Source: Carnegiea gigantea
Taxonomy: Eukaryota; Streptophyta; Magnoliopsida; Caryophyllales; Cactaceae
DNA length: 64,000 bases
Reading direction: 5' to 3'
Assembly (NCBI GenBank): GCA_029747015.1
Contig: JAKOGI010000123.1
Coordinates: 186,001 to 250,000 of the forward strand
Position numbers and translations under genes: made by a program
Shown: positions 33,237-43,842 of the stretch, piece by piece
How positions within the stretch are numbered: the first letter of the stretch is position 1
Layout of the letters: every line of letters starts with the position of its first letter
Notes under the pieces: model-generated
Told to the model about the DNA's origin: nothing
Seen by the model: only the letters and a program-made list of their open reading frames with translations
Database searches by the model: none

Positions 33237-33471
33237 TATTTCTTTTTTTTTAACAAGGGTAAGTGGGCCTAGCCCACTAGTTCCTATCTCAAGGGTATCC
33301 AGTGGACCTGAATGTACTAGAGGAAGGGGAATGTTAAAGTCCAGACTAAAGTCCAGGCCCACAAACCTCCCACACATAATTGCACAAAGGCAAAAATTGC
33401 GCCCCCAAGTTTGAACCCGGGTTGGGGGGAGGACATGTGGAGTGTTGGCCACCCCGCCAACTCCTCTTCGA
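33237..33471 (-). mobile_element. tRNA-derived SINE with 19-bp target duplication
   Basis: Perfect 19-bp flanking duplication CAACCACAAAAATTTTATT at 33218-33236 and 33472-33490. On the minus strand a pol III A-box-like GTTGGCGGGGTGG lies at 33449-33461 and a B box GGTTCAAAC at 33409-33417. The body is about 235 bp and ends in an A-rich tail (seen as T on the + strand at about 33240-33251). Confidence 0.85.
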
Positions 33472-33696
33472 CAACCACAAAAATTTTATTATTTTGGAAA
33501 CAATATCATAAAAATAGAAGTTGGATTTTAAAAGTTGAAAAACATTTATGATGACGCTGCATCTGATGTAGCCTTGGTCTATAAGTTGAATGGTTGGGCC
33601 TATTGTCCACACAGGCCCACCTCAAATAAAAGCCCACCTAAGTTATCGACCCAATAAAGTTACTACGCTCTCTTTTTTCAGCTTGGATAGTATTAA

Positions 33697-33851
33697 ATTT
33701 TAGACCTAATGTGGTACGAAAGAATGATAAGAACAAAGAAAAGAATGATCTTTGGGGGGGGGGGATAAAAAGATGAATTAAATAATTTATTACAGGACCT
33801 TATTAGGATGTAAGGTTTGTAATTATATTTTAGACCTAATGTGGTACGAAA
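33697..33851. repeat. Short direct repeat
   Basis: TTTAGACCTAATGTGGTACG is present at about 33699 and again at about 33830. The spacer contains a G12 run (33756-33767). No function is apparent. Confidence 0.7.
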
Positions 33852-34308
33852 TTGACTATTTATGTAGGATGTAATATGTATTGTAGTATACTCTTGAAGA
33901 TTTGAATATAGAGTTAATTAAATTTGTTTGGATATTTGACTCTATATAATAAAAAAAATATAATGAAAGTCTAACACGTTGTCTTGTACATTAATCAACA
34001 ACCATATGTGCAGACAGTGTACTGAAAGTATAATAAACTAAATTTGAAATACAATGCAAATGAAATTAAGATATGGGAATAAGTGAGAAAATGTACTCCA
34101 TATAAAAGGGGATAGAGTTGGACAACAAATAAAACTAACATCAAAATTCCAAACACATCTGAGCAAGGAATAAGATAACATGCAATACCTCTATGTAAGA
34201 AGAATGAAAAAGTTCAAATTTCACTTCAAGATAGATAGAAAAAGTGTTGTCTACTTTAAGTGAGTCTTAAACTTGTGACTCAAAGTTGCATCTATGTTAA
34301 ATTTATAT

Positions 34309-34541
34309 TAGGGTTGTCAAACGGGGCGGGTCGGGTCGACCTATTCAATAAACAGGTCAATTTCGTATCAGCCTTGAAAATAGCTTAGATTTGCTCAAAA
34401 CTGAAAAATAACAAGTGTTCACACTAAACGGTTAAATCGTGTCGACTTCGGGTCGAAATCGGTTCAGTTCGGGTCGGGTTTGTGTTTCTCTCAGTAAATT
34501 CGGGTCGGGTTATCGTGTCGGGTCAGATTTTGACAGCCCTA
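34309..34541. mobile_element. hAT MITE (233 bp) with perfect target duplication
   Basis: TAGGGTTGTCAAA at the left and TTTTGACAGCCCTA at the right are inverted terminal repeats. The 8-bp duplication ATTTATAT occupies 34301-34308 and 34542-34549. The interior has many CGGGTCGGGTC-type motifs and no coding content. Confidence 0.92.
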
Positions 34542-34549
34542 ATTTATAT

Positions 34550-35239
34550 ACAACAAACTTTTGAAACCATTAATTTTGTAAGAGTTAGCTAATCAATAAT
34601 TATAAGTAATATAAGCGACTAAATTAAATTTTTTTAATGAATGAAAAAATGATAGAAAGAATCATTGCGCTTTTGAATACCCATATTTTGGAGGTTACAC
34701 TTTCCAATACTCATATACAAATGTTATAGTGACAACTTGGAATAAGACAGCCAATATAAACAAGTCATATGATTGTATACAATTTTGTAAGAGAAATTGA
34801 CATCAATTAATATTTTGTAAACTTTTGAAACAATTAATTTTGTAACAATGAGTCAAGTGATTATTATAATACAAGAGATAAAATCAATTTTTTTTAGTAT
34901 GACACAATGAAAGAAAGAACTGTTACACTTTTGAATACTCATATTCTGGATGTTACGCTTTGAATACTCATAGTCATATTAGTGCTTCGTTTTAGGATTT
35001 AAATAAGATTATAATTATTATGATCAATATAGTTGGTCAGTTTGAGTTGTTGATTTATAACTACAAAGTTAACTATCTAATAGCTGCAAAGTTATTTAGA
35101 AAACGGGAAGGGGAAAAAAAAAAAAAGGAAAACAGATGAACCAATGTTACATTTGACAAAAGCATATGGGTTCACTAAACTTTATATTTAGCTATATACA
35201 TAAGGCTAACAAGGAGCCAGCAGGCGCACAATATCTACA
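34550..35239. other. AT-rich intergenic DNA, no gene seen
   Basis: The phrase CTTTTGAATACYCATATTYTGG-like recurs near 34670 and 34928, suggesting local duplication. No coding content was recognised. Confidence 0.4.
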
Positions 35240-35525
35240 ACATCCTTAGAATAACACAGATGCAGGACTTGGGACGTTATCTAGAGGGATGCCTATGCTG
35301 CATGGGGAAGGTCATTTGGGGTATTTATCAGAGTGTTATCGATAGAGTTGATAAATAGTTAGCAGGTTGGAAGAGTAAGTGTCTATCTTTAACAGGATGA
35401 ATTACTCTCATACAGTCCACTATATGTGGCATTTCTGCTTATCTGACAAACTGCTAAACTTCTCAAATCAATGTGCGATGAGATTGATTGAAAAATTCGA
35501 CCTTTTTCATGGGGGGTACGAATAT
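35240..35525 (+). pseudogene. L1 LINE reverse transcriptase C-terminal fragment
   Basis: The + strand reads DLGRYLGMPMLHGK, then VIDRVDK, LAGWKSKCLSL, ITLIQS and FFMGGT across frames with stops. This order is characteristic of the region after the catalytic palm of plant L1 ORF2. Neither end of the element was found. Confidence 0.75.
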
Positions 35526-35629
35526 GGAGAGACGAATTCATCTAGAACCTTAATGTCACGGGCCGATTTTGCAGAGAGTACTAGAACGTTCTATGATCAT
35601 CCATAATGCATGTTTTTTAAACTATATAA

Positions 35630-36080
35630 GACATTTCTTTTTTCGAGATAAGATGCAACTGCAAGCTGTAAGAAAGTGTCAGAAGCTATAAGAAGTTATA
35701 AAGAAGTTGTAAGAAGTTATAAGAAGTTGTAAAGATAGATATAAAGAGTTGTTAAATTATTAAAAAGTTATATAGTATAATTTTTAGATATGTATGCATA
35801 ATTGTTGGTCTTTAATGGATAAATTATTAAAAAAAAAATTATTCCATGAAAGTAAATTATGTGTATCACTCGTATTTATCAAATGAATTTCAGAATATCA
35901 CTAAACAAATTATATTTTAACATTATAGAAAAAATATATTTTTTTACAATTATTATTGTGGATGATAAAAACTAATATTGAAATAACATAATTGATGAAA
36001 ACAAACTTTTAAGAAAGTCAACCAAATAACAATAAAATAAATACAAGTCGAAAAATATGTAAAACCAAATATATTCGATA
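35630..36080 (+). repeat. Dispersed repeat, copy 1 (partner 58225-58590)
   Basis: Shares long stretches with 58225-58590 in the same orientation, such as GTATGCATAATTGTTGGTC and ACAAATTATATTTTAACATT. A related motif set occurs at 14395-14540 and 51890-51950. The left part is a degenerate array of AAGAAGTTGTAA/AAGAAGTTATAA units. No coding content or clear termini were seen; it is probably a MITE family. Confidence 0.7.
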
Positions 36081-36167
36081 CTTGATGCGGTTTATTGGTA
36101 TTAACATTAGTTCACCTATCTACAAGCAAATTTAAAAAATAATAACTTTCTCAACAAAATTGAATAC

Positions 36168-38018
36168 AATAACAACAACAACAATTCCCAGTGTGGGTCC
36201 CGCTTTCGCGGGGTCTGGGGAGATCCAGCTGTAGGCAATCTTACCTCTATCGGCATTCCTATCTGTAGACAGGTTGATTCCAAGAGACCCACAAAAAAGG
36301 GGTTTTGTGAAAATATTTTATAGAAGAAAGATTTCGTGAAAACACTAAATGGGAAAACATTTTACAGAAGAAAGATTCTATAGCAAGGGATGACTGGGAT
36401 ATATAAAAGATCAGTTACTAAAGTTATGAAATAAAAGAACAACATTTTGGAGAAAGGTAATATACCTGAACAACCAGCGGTAAGCAAACGAGAACTCTTC
36501 TCCGAAGACAGTACAATCTGCATACAAACACAACAAACAAAAAAAAACCTCTACCAGCACTATGCCACAGCAACCAAAAGATAACTACGGGGTCGACTCT
36601 CAGCGATCCAAGATCTTAATCCTATCCCGCCACAACTTTCTATCCTGAGCCAAGTCCTCCGTCAAACCGACAATTTTCAAATCCTCTCTAATCACCTCCT
36701 CCAAGCTCTTCTTTGGTCGTCCCCTCCCTCTTTTGTCTTCGGGGATGTTGATCCTCTCACATCTCCTCATAGGAGCGTCCACACTCCTCCTTTTCACATG
36801 ACCAAACCATCGGAATCTTGTTTCTCTCATCTTATCTTCGATGGGAGCTACTTTAACTAAGTCCCCGATAACTCCATTCCTAATTCTGCCTATCCTCGAA
36901 TAACCACACATCCATCTTATCATCCTCATCTCTACTACCGTTAGCCTTTGAACTTGTGTCTTTTTAGAGGCCAACATTCCGATCCATAAAGAATGGCCGG
37001 TCTAACTACCATGCGATAGACTTTGCCTTTCAATCCAAGGGGCATCCTCTTATCACACAGCACACCTGAGGTATACTTCCATTTTTACCAGTCTACTTTT
37101 ATTCGCTGGTTAATATCTCCATCTATATCCCCATTCTGCTGAATAATTGAGCCTAGATACTTAAACTTATCGACCTTAGGTATCGGGCCCCCATGCAGGG
37201 TGATTTATCCCCCCGCATTTACCTTTCCACTGAAACAACAATGCAGGTACTCCGTTTTCGATCTACTTATTCTAAAACTTCTAGATTCCAGAGTATGCCT
37301 CCATCGCTCCAACTTATCATTTACTCCTTGTCTGGTCTCATTAATAAAAATAAAGTCATCTGCAAAAACCATACTCTAAGGTAACTCATCTTGAATCCCT
37401 CTTGTAAGTTCATCCATAACTAGACTGAAAAGAAAAGGGCTCAAGGCGGAACCCTGATGCAGGCCCATACCAATGAAGAAGTCATTAGTGATCCCTTCTG
37501 TCATCCTAACACTCGTCCTACCTCCCTCATACATATCCTTAATAGCTCGAATATACAAGGGTAGCACTCCTTTCTCCTCCAAGCATCTCCATAATACTTC
37601 ATGCGGAACTCTATCATATGCTTTTTTCAGGTCAATGAACAGCATGTGGGGATCCACCTTTCTATCTCTATACAAACCCATGAGTTTTCTAAGGAGATAA
37701 ATCGCCTCTATGGTCGATCTGCCCGGCATAAAACCAAATTAGTTCTCTGAAATCAAAATATCCTTCCGCAACCTTCTCTCAATCACCCCTTTCCATAACT
37801 TCATAGTGTGACTGAGCAACTTTATACCCCTAAAATTATTACAATCCTGAATATCACTTTTGTTCTTGTACAAAGGGATTACTGTACTAGACCTCAATTC
37901 TTCGGGCATCTTAGCGGTCCTAAAATTAACATTAAAAGCTCCGTTAGCCACTCTAATCCCTTCTCATCCAAACACTTCCACACTTTCATCGGTATTTGAT
38001 CTGGACCCTCGGCCTTCC
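36168..38018 (-). pseudogene. RTE-clade LINE, RT and 3' part
   Basis: On the minus strand this continues from 47987-49500 across the copia insertion. It reads LRKDILISEN then stop, FGFMPGRSTIEAIYLLRKL, LFIDLKKAYDRVPHEVLW, GLHQGSALSPFLFSLVMDEL, stop, then FADDF, and a C-terminal region with RWFGHVKRRSVDAPMRRCE. It ends with a 3' region containing GACCCCGCGAAAGCGGGACC and a (TTG)n-type tail at 36168-36185. RT, palm and tail features identify the RTE clade. Two stops in RT show it is dead. Confidence 0.9.
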
Positions 38019-39389
38019 TGATAGAAATGAGGGTACACAAACACAAGAGGGGGGTGAATTGTGTTGTCAAATTTTCGCAGGTTTCTGGGAAACAGGCTTA
38101 GACCCTATTTGCACAGACTGTTTCTGATACGTCCAGTAGCGAAAACGCAGCGGAAATGAACACAAGAAATAATGGACACAGGATTTTTTACGTGGAAACA
38201 CCTCTAGCCCAACTGATGTGAAAAAACCACGACCTACCTCCTGTAGAATTTACACACTTCACTAAACGGGCTAAACACGTTACAATAGTAACACACCTTG
38301 TTACAACTTGTAACACACGTAACCGTCTTCCCTAAGACCGGTTACCCTACGTCCAAAATTCCCTTGATTTGGACACACTCAACTCACTTTTATGAAAGAA
38401 GATAATAAGATGGACACCTTACTTTTAAATGCTTCTCGATAAGCTAGTGTAAGGTACAAATATGCACCTAGTATGCCAATTTTGAAAGCTCAATCTTTCA
38501 CATACTCGGGTCGGTTTTCTCTCTGAAAAATATGACTCCTAAGTTTTGGAATATTGCTGTGAAAACCGGTAAAGAAAATGAGTGTGGAGTCTTGCTTAAA
38601 TAGAAAACCAAGTGGAAAAAATATTTTCTAAAAAGAAAAAGCTTGGGCCGCAAGAAGTGGAAAGTGTGAACTGAAAATTCCCACTAACTACTTGAGCCAC
38701 ACGGTGATTTTCAGCCATAAAAACTCAGTAAATCATCTCATGATTTTCTCCACAAAATCAACCATTATCTAAAAATAGAGATTTTGTTACTTGGAGAATA
38801 AAACATTCTAAAAAATAAACTTGTAATTCTCCCCAAGTTTCTCATAGCCAAAAATAGTCTCTTTGGACTAAATAATCAGCAGAAAATCTTACTTAAAAAT
38901 CTCAGAGACGTTAGCCCAAAAATCAAGGAAGAAATCGTCAGAAAATCAGTTTTGCAGTTTTGGCTTGAAAACACCTTGAACACCCTGTTCTCAGAACTGT
39001 TCTGAGACAGTGTTTTGAAATTTTTTAAAGAGCAAAACCATTTCAAGTAAGTGTTAAATCAAGACTTTCTAATTGGCATATTAACAAGAATCTAAGAAGA
39101 TAAAACCTATAACAAACCAAGACTCTTGTTGAATCAATCGGACATCTTGTAGAAAAACAACTTGCTGCTCCAAACACCTTGCAGAACTGATCCCCAGGCT
39201 GTTCTGGATTCCTGAATCAACTGATCTTGAGAACCTGTCCTTAAGACCTGTTCTTAAGCATTGTTAACCAAGCAATTTTAAAGTATTCCAAACAATATTT
39301 GGAACCTGTTTGAACAACACACTCAAGCATATATTACATTTGTGTTTGTTATTATCAAAACCTTATATTACATAAGGATAGGGTCAACA
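38019..39389 (-). repeat. Copia 3' LTR
   Basis: 1,371 bp, near-identical to 46612-47981. Read on the minus strand it starts TGTTGACCCTATCC and ends TTCTATCA. It contains many CTGTTC/GAACAG-rich phrases shared by both LTRs. Confidence 0.95.
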
Positions 39390-39404
39390 ATTTTCCCCTT
39401 TTTT
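39390..39404 (-). other. Polypurine tract of the copia element
   Basis: Minus strand AAAAAAGGGGAAAAT lies immediately 5' of the 3' LTR, the expected plus-strand primer position. Confidence 0.85.
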
Positions 39405-39465
39405 ATGATGACAAACCAAATGACCATATTGAGCATTCATAAGAAAACAAAAATCGGTTAGTGCC

Positions 39466-39573
39466 AAATATTCAAGTCACACAAGAGCAAATAAAAGCAA
39501 CAAATATTCAAGTCACACAAGAGCAAATAAAAGCAACAAATATTCAAGTCACACAAGAGCAAACAAAAGCAAC
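39466..39573. repeat. 36-bp unit tandemly triplicated
   Basis: Units at 39466-39501, 39502-39537 and 39538-39573 contain TCACACAAGAGCAAATAAAA; the third has one change (AAACAAAA). They lie between the extra ORF and the PPT, in the 3' untranslated part of the copia element. Confidence 0.95.
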
Positions 39574-39936
39574 GAAACATTTAAAAAAGTCAACTCAACC
39601 CAAGTCAAAATAAAACAAACATGGTCATCCCTATCTTCCCCCTTTTGGCATCATCGAAAAAAAAAATTGGCAAACAAGTTAAAATAGGGTGTTTGCAATC
39701 ACCACCACTTGGGTAATAGAGGAAAAACAACCTGCGATACACTCAAGTATATGGTACGTTAATGATATTAGCCATCCAAGTCACGCACAAACAATTAATT
39801 TTAAGAAAACAAGCAAGGCATAGCCAATTTATCATAATATGCAAAAACAAGCAGTTCAGAACAGTGTCGAGAACAGGCAGAAAAGTGAGAAAGAAGAGAA
39901 GACAGAACAGGGAAGGAATCAGGGGGTAGAGCTGTT

Positions 39937-42159
39937 TCAGGGAGGAGGAGAAGAGAATTTGGCTAAGAGAGTGGAAAGAATCGACATGAGATCCTCATGG
40001 CGCTTAGCATTGAGAGCCTTCTCCTCAGTAGGAGCAGCTTGAACCTCAGCAAGCTCGGTCTCCAACCGGGATTGATTTAGTAGCAAGGCATCAACAGAAG
40101 GCTCACTGGAGGAAGAACCAGAAACAGGGGGAAAGGGTTTTCGAGGCCCTTGTTCCGAAGCTGCTTGGTCTCCTCGGACCAATTTAAACCCGCACCCCAT
40201 TAGAGTGCTACTCCTTATTGCATCAATCATCTGCACCCCCACTTTCTTCTGCAGAGAAATCCCAAAGTGCTCAAATACAAGAGTCAGTAAGAAACCATAC
40301 CCCAGGTCATGTTCTCTTGAGGTGTTTGCAATCCTGGAGATATGGCGAATCATGATTGCTAGGAGGTTAATTTGCTCTCCTCTATCCATAAGGTCAATAA
40401 AACATTGATCCATAGCATCCGCAAGATTGTGGCTTTGACCTCTAGGGATGATATTCTTAATAATGAACCAAAAGAGCAATTGATGAAGAGAAGTCATGTC
40501 ACCTTTCTTGACGGACTGGGGGGCTTTCAACCTTGTTTGCTGGCTCAGTGTTTGAGTTAATTGCAGCAGCCGTGCTATCCCAAGCACGGTCTTGTCCTCC
40601 CGGACATACACATCAAAACCTTCAGCAGGAACATCCAAAATTGCACCCAGATCTTTGGCATTGAATTTCAGTTGCTTCCCATTAACTTCACTGGTCACCA
40701 CAACATTGGTGACATTGCAATTCGCATAAAATTCGGCCAAATTCAGGACAGAACACCCCAATTGGGTGTTTGCAAATAGTTCCAGCCACCCCTGAGCCCT
40801 GAGCTTATCCAGGAACACTTCCAGACCTTGTTCCTGAAAGTATGTCACCGTCACAATTTTGCCCCGCACTACACTTCTCTGAAGAAATTGGGCCAATTTT
40901 GAAGTAGTGGGTCCTGCCTTCTTTGCCTTTTTGGAGCTTAGTTCTTCAGGTTCATCCTCAACAGGACCCTGTTTGGGGACCTGTTTGGAAGAAAACTTCC
41001 TCTTTGAAACAGTCTTCTTGGAGGTGGATCGCTGGGTTGGTGGGGTATGTTCAGATGTAGGTTCGGCTGGAGCTTTACCTTTGCCAACCACTGGGATCTC
41101 AGGTGAGCCCTGTTCTACAGGAGTGTTCCCTGTGTCTCTGACAGGGAAATCCTCTGGTGAGGAAACAATCTCCTCAACCAGGGGAGGCTCCTGTTTGGAG
41201 GCACCAGCTGGGTTTGAAGGTCGAGAGGTGTGCTGGGAGGCTAGTCTGAAGGATTTTCGGGATGGTTTAGGAGTAGATTTGGATGTAGGTGATTTTGGTT
41301 GTGGGGGAGAGGTGAATAAACGGGGAACAACCTTAAATTTATGAACAAGTGGGAGATGTGTTTGTCTCGCAGGCACTTTAATTCTTTTCTTCCTTAGGCC
41401 CTCACTGGTTTGGGGTTTTTGCACCGGTGTTGTTTGAACATTTTCAACAGGGGTCTCAGGCCCCTCACCCAAATCTACATCAATATCAGCAACCTTCTCC
41501 ATAAAATCATCCAACATCTCTTCAAAAACAGGACTGGGCTCAGGTCGCAGTTCACTAAAGTCAGAAACAGGTTCCGTCCTTGTTTTTATCAGCATAATTT
41601 CACACCCGGGTATATGCACATCATCCGAGTCTCCCTCAGACGGAGACGAGTCATCATCCACATCAACAACATCAACAACTCCGGTTTGGACCTCACTCGG
41701 TCCCGCGGCACTTTTAACCCCTGGTCGTTCAAAAAGAGGTTCAAACAATTCCAAATCCCACCCAAATTCGGGTGGTACATCAGCCAAACCCAAACCCACA
41801 GAGCTCAAGTTCACACAAGTCAAAAACCCAAAAGGTTTCGAGATAATTGGCAAAGGAGGCAAAAATTTGAACCTCATACCTCCAAAAAGTACCGAAGCAG
41901 TTACGGCTGACAGAGGCAGTGACGCTGCAGCCGGCGGAGACGCCATGCGTGACCGCTTCGAAGCCGGAGCTGGGGCGGCTATTGAGCTACGTTTGCCGAT
42001 GGTGAGCTTGTCGAAAGTCGCCATTGGAGCTGAAGAGAAGCTTGGGTTTTGAGAGATTAGGGTTTTGGGTTTGAGAGAGAGAGATTGAGAGAGAGATTTT
42101 TCAATGGCTGATGAGCGAAGTGTGCGGGCGAGGGAGCTAAAGAATCGACTGGCTTTCAA
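39937..42159 (-). CDS. 740-codon extra ORF in the envelope position of the copia element
   Basis: Uninterrupted minus-strand ORF between RNase H and the PPT. Residues 1-60 are Ser/Arg/Lys-rich; Met46 is an alternative start. Residues about 140-430 are low-complexity, with acidic blocks (VVDVVDVDDD), Pro/Ser/Thr/Lys runs and basic KKRIK, SKRKF and KKAKK stretches that could act in nuclear targeting. A folded-looking domain begins near residue 430 (VRGKIVTVTYFQEQGLEVFL, LRAQGWLELFANTQ, LAEFYANC). It resembles the plant-transposon-associated domain often found in such ORFs; this is recognition by pattern, not a search. No strong signal peptide or transmembrane helix is apparent, so an envelope role is not supported. 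The protein's function is unknown. Confidence 0.8.
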   Translation of the reverse strand: MKASRFFSSLARTLRSSAIEKSLSQSLSLKPKTLISQNPSFSSAPMATFDKLTIGKRSSIAAPAPASKRSRMASPPAAASLPLSAVTASVLFGGMRFKFLPPLPIISKPFGFLTCVNLSSVGLGLADVPPEFGWDLELFEPLFERPGVKSAAGPSEVQTGVVDVVDVDDDSSPSEGDSDDVHIPGCEIMLIKTRTEPVSDFSELRPEPSPVFEEMLDDFMEKVADIDVDLGEGPETPVENVQTTPVQKPQTSEGLRKKRIKVPARQTHLPLVHKFKVVPRLFTSPPQPKSPTSKSTPKPSRKSFRLASQHTSRPSNPAGASKQEPPLVEEIVSSPEDFPVRDTGNTPVEQGSPEIPVVGKGKAPAEPTSEHTPPTQRSTSKKTVSKRKFSSKQVPKQGPVEDEPEELSSKKAKKAGPTTSKLAQFLQRSVVRGKIVTVTYFQEQGLEVFLDKLRAQGWLELFANTQLGCSVLNLAEFYANCNVTNVVVTSEVNGKQLKFNAKDLGAILDVPAEGFDVYVREDKTVLGIARLLQLTQTLSQQTRLKAPQSVKKGDMTSLHQLLFWFIIKNIIPRGQSHNLADAMDQCFIDLMDRGEQINLLAIMIRHISRIANTSREHDLGYGFLLTLVFEHFGISLQKKVGVQMIDAIRSSTLMGCGFKLVRGDQAASEQGPRKPFPPVSGSSSSEPSVDALLLNQSRLETELAEVQAAPTEEKALNAKRHEDLMSILSTLLAKFSSPPP

Positions 42160-42488
42160 CCGAAAAAGAAGAGCATTAAGTCTCCCAGCCGCGCATGCTG
42201 GAAAGGAGAAAATTTTTAAAAAAATCTCAACAACTGAATTAACTACCTGATTTGTACACGTTTAACAAACAGTGGCCATACCTGTTCTCGGTGCTTGTTC
42301 TCGCTGTCAGTTGTTCGGTAACATAGGACAATAAGGGCAATATCATCAGATCTCAATGAGTGTCAACACGCTGTATTTCACACATTTGCTAAATATAGCA
42401 CCAAGTTTGACTGCAACCAATAATTTTAACAAGCTTGACCTGAAAGATGTTTTGACTAACCAAGCATTGGGGGTTAATAAAAAGATGA

Positions 42489-42893
42489 TCAAGTTGTTTT
42501 AATTAAACCTAGTTCAAGTCTATTCTTCTCAAATTGTTCTCTGCTTAGTGCCTTGGTGAAAATATCAGCAATTTGTTTATTAGTGGCACAAAACTTCATT
42601 GAAATCAAACCCTTTTCAACATTATCTCTCAAAAAATGATGACGAATGTCAATATGTTTAGTCCTTTTATGTTGACATGGATTTTTGAAAATATTAATTG
42701 CACTTGTGTTATCACAAAAAATAGGAATGCATCCCGTGTCAACGGAAAAATCTTTGAGTTGTTGCCTTATCCACAGCAATTGAGCACAACAAGAAGCAGC
42801 TACAACATATTCAGCTTCGGCTATGGACATGGCAACAGAGTGTTGTTTCTTGGTTGCCCAAGATACCAAGCAAGGTCCAAGAAAATGAGTCAT
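42489..42893 (-). pseudogene. Copia RNase H domain
   Basis: Reads HFLGPCLVSWATKKQHSVA, SIAEAEYVVAASCCAQLLWI, IFCDNTSAINIFKNP, HKRTKHIDIRHHFLRD and ADIFTKALSREQF, the standard plant copia RNase H order with E, D and H landmarks. It begins abruptly, because the sequence that should precede it (RT palm and connection) is missing. The frame differs from the upstream pol frame. Confidence 0.9.
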
Positions 42894-43833
42894 ATCTTGT
42901 TCCTTTCAAACTGATGAAGCTCCTCTTGCATTGCCGTGACCCAATCTGAATCTGCAAGAGCTTCATTAACATTTTTTGGCTCAATATTAGAGAGAAAAGC
43001 ATAAAAAGCACAGAAATTTTTAAGCTTGGATCTAGTTTGCACTCCTGTATTATTGTTAGACAAAATTTGATCAAGAGGGTGTGAACTTTGGTGCCTCCAA
43101 GGTCGTGGAGTAAATGGGTCCACAGACACGCTTCTACTCTTGCTGGAATACTCGGCGAAACAGGTTCAGGAACTATTCCCGAGCCTGTTTTGGAGCCTGT
43201 TTCTGAGCCTGTTCCTGAGCCTATTCTGAAGCCTGTTCCCCAGCCTGTTCGAGAAGAATTAGGCTGGTTTTGATCCAAACCGGGTTCAGCAATGCTTCCC
43301 CCTGTCTGGTTCAGACCTTGCCCACCTTCCAAGGAAACAGCTCCAGGCCCTGATCCATCCTTAGGATTCTTACCTTTCTCATGTATGAGCAATAAATCTT
43401 TTCTAGCAAGGCCCAGTTCATAATCATCTTCCTGTGCATCATTCTCAATTAGAGAGTTAGTTTCATCAAATAGCACATGCACACTCTCCTCAACACACAA
43501 GGTTCGCTTATTGAACACTTTGTATGCCTTACTGTGTGAGGAGTAACCAAGAAATATTGCCTCATCACTCCTTGGATCAAACTTTCCTAAGGTATCGTTC
43601 CCATTATTATACACAAAATATTTACAACTAAATAATCTCAAATGCATAATATTGGGTTTTCTACCCTTGAGAAGTTCATAAGGAGTTTTGCTAAGAATAG
43701 GTCTAATCATGCATCTATTGATAATGTAACATGATGTGTTTAAAGCTTCTGCCCAAAAGTTTCTAGGAAGATCACTAGCAATAAGCATTGTTCTAGTCAT
43801 GTCTTCTAGAGTATGATTTTTACACTCTACCAC
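42890..43833 (-). pseudogene. Copia integrase C-terminus and RT N-terminus, truncated
   Basis: Continues integrase from VVECKNHTLEDMTRTML and passes through the conserved LWAEAL-like and TPYELLKGRKPN segments. A Gly/Ser/Thr/Pro repeat linker follows (GSGTGSETGSKTGSG, about 43130-43260). Near 43125-43135 the frame changes, and the new frame reads EALADSDWVTAMQEELHQFE, the start of copia RT. Homology stops within a few codons (about 42895), where RNase H begins. The missing RT palm and connection would be roughly 1.1-1.3 kb (inferred from usual family length). Confidence 0.85.
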
Positions 43834-43842
43834 CCCATTCTG

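Noticed and set aside
39466..39573. CRISPR-like regular repeats
   Set aside because: Three contiguous 36-bp units without spacers in a plant retrotransposon; simply a tandem repeat.
41410..41910. Plus-strand ORF of 166 codons opposite the 740-codon copia ORF
   Set aside because: Antisense shadow of the better-supported minus-strand ORF.
42061..42100. GAGAGAGAG run as a promoter element for the 740-codon ORF
   Set aside because: It lies at the start of the ORF itself and no TATA or start evidence was found; an internal promoter cannot be claimed.
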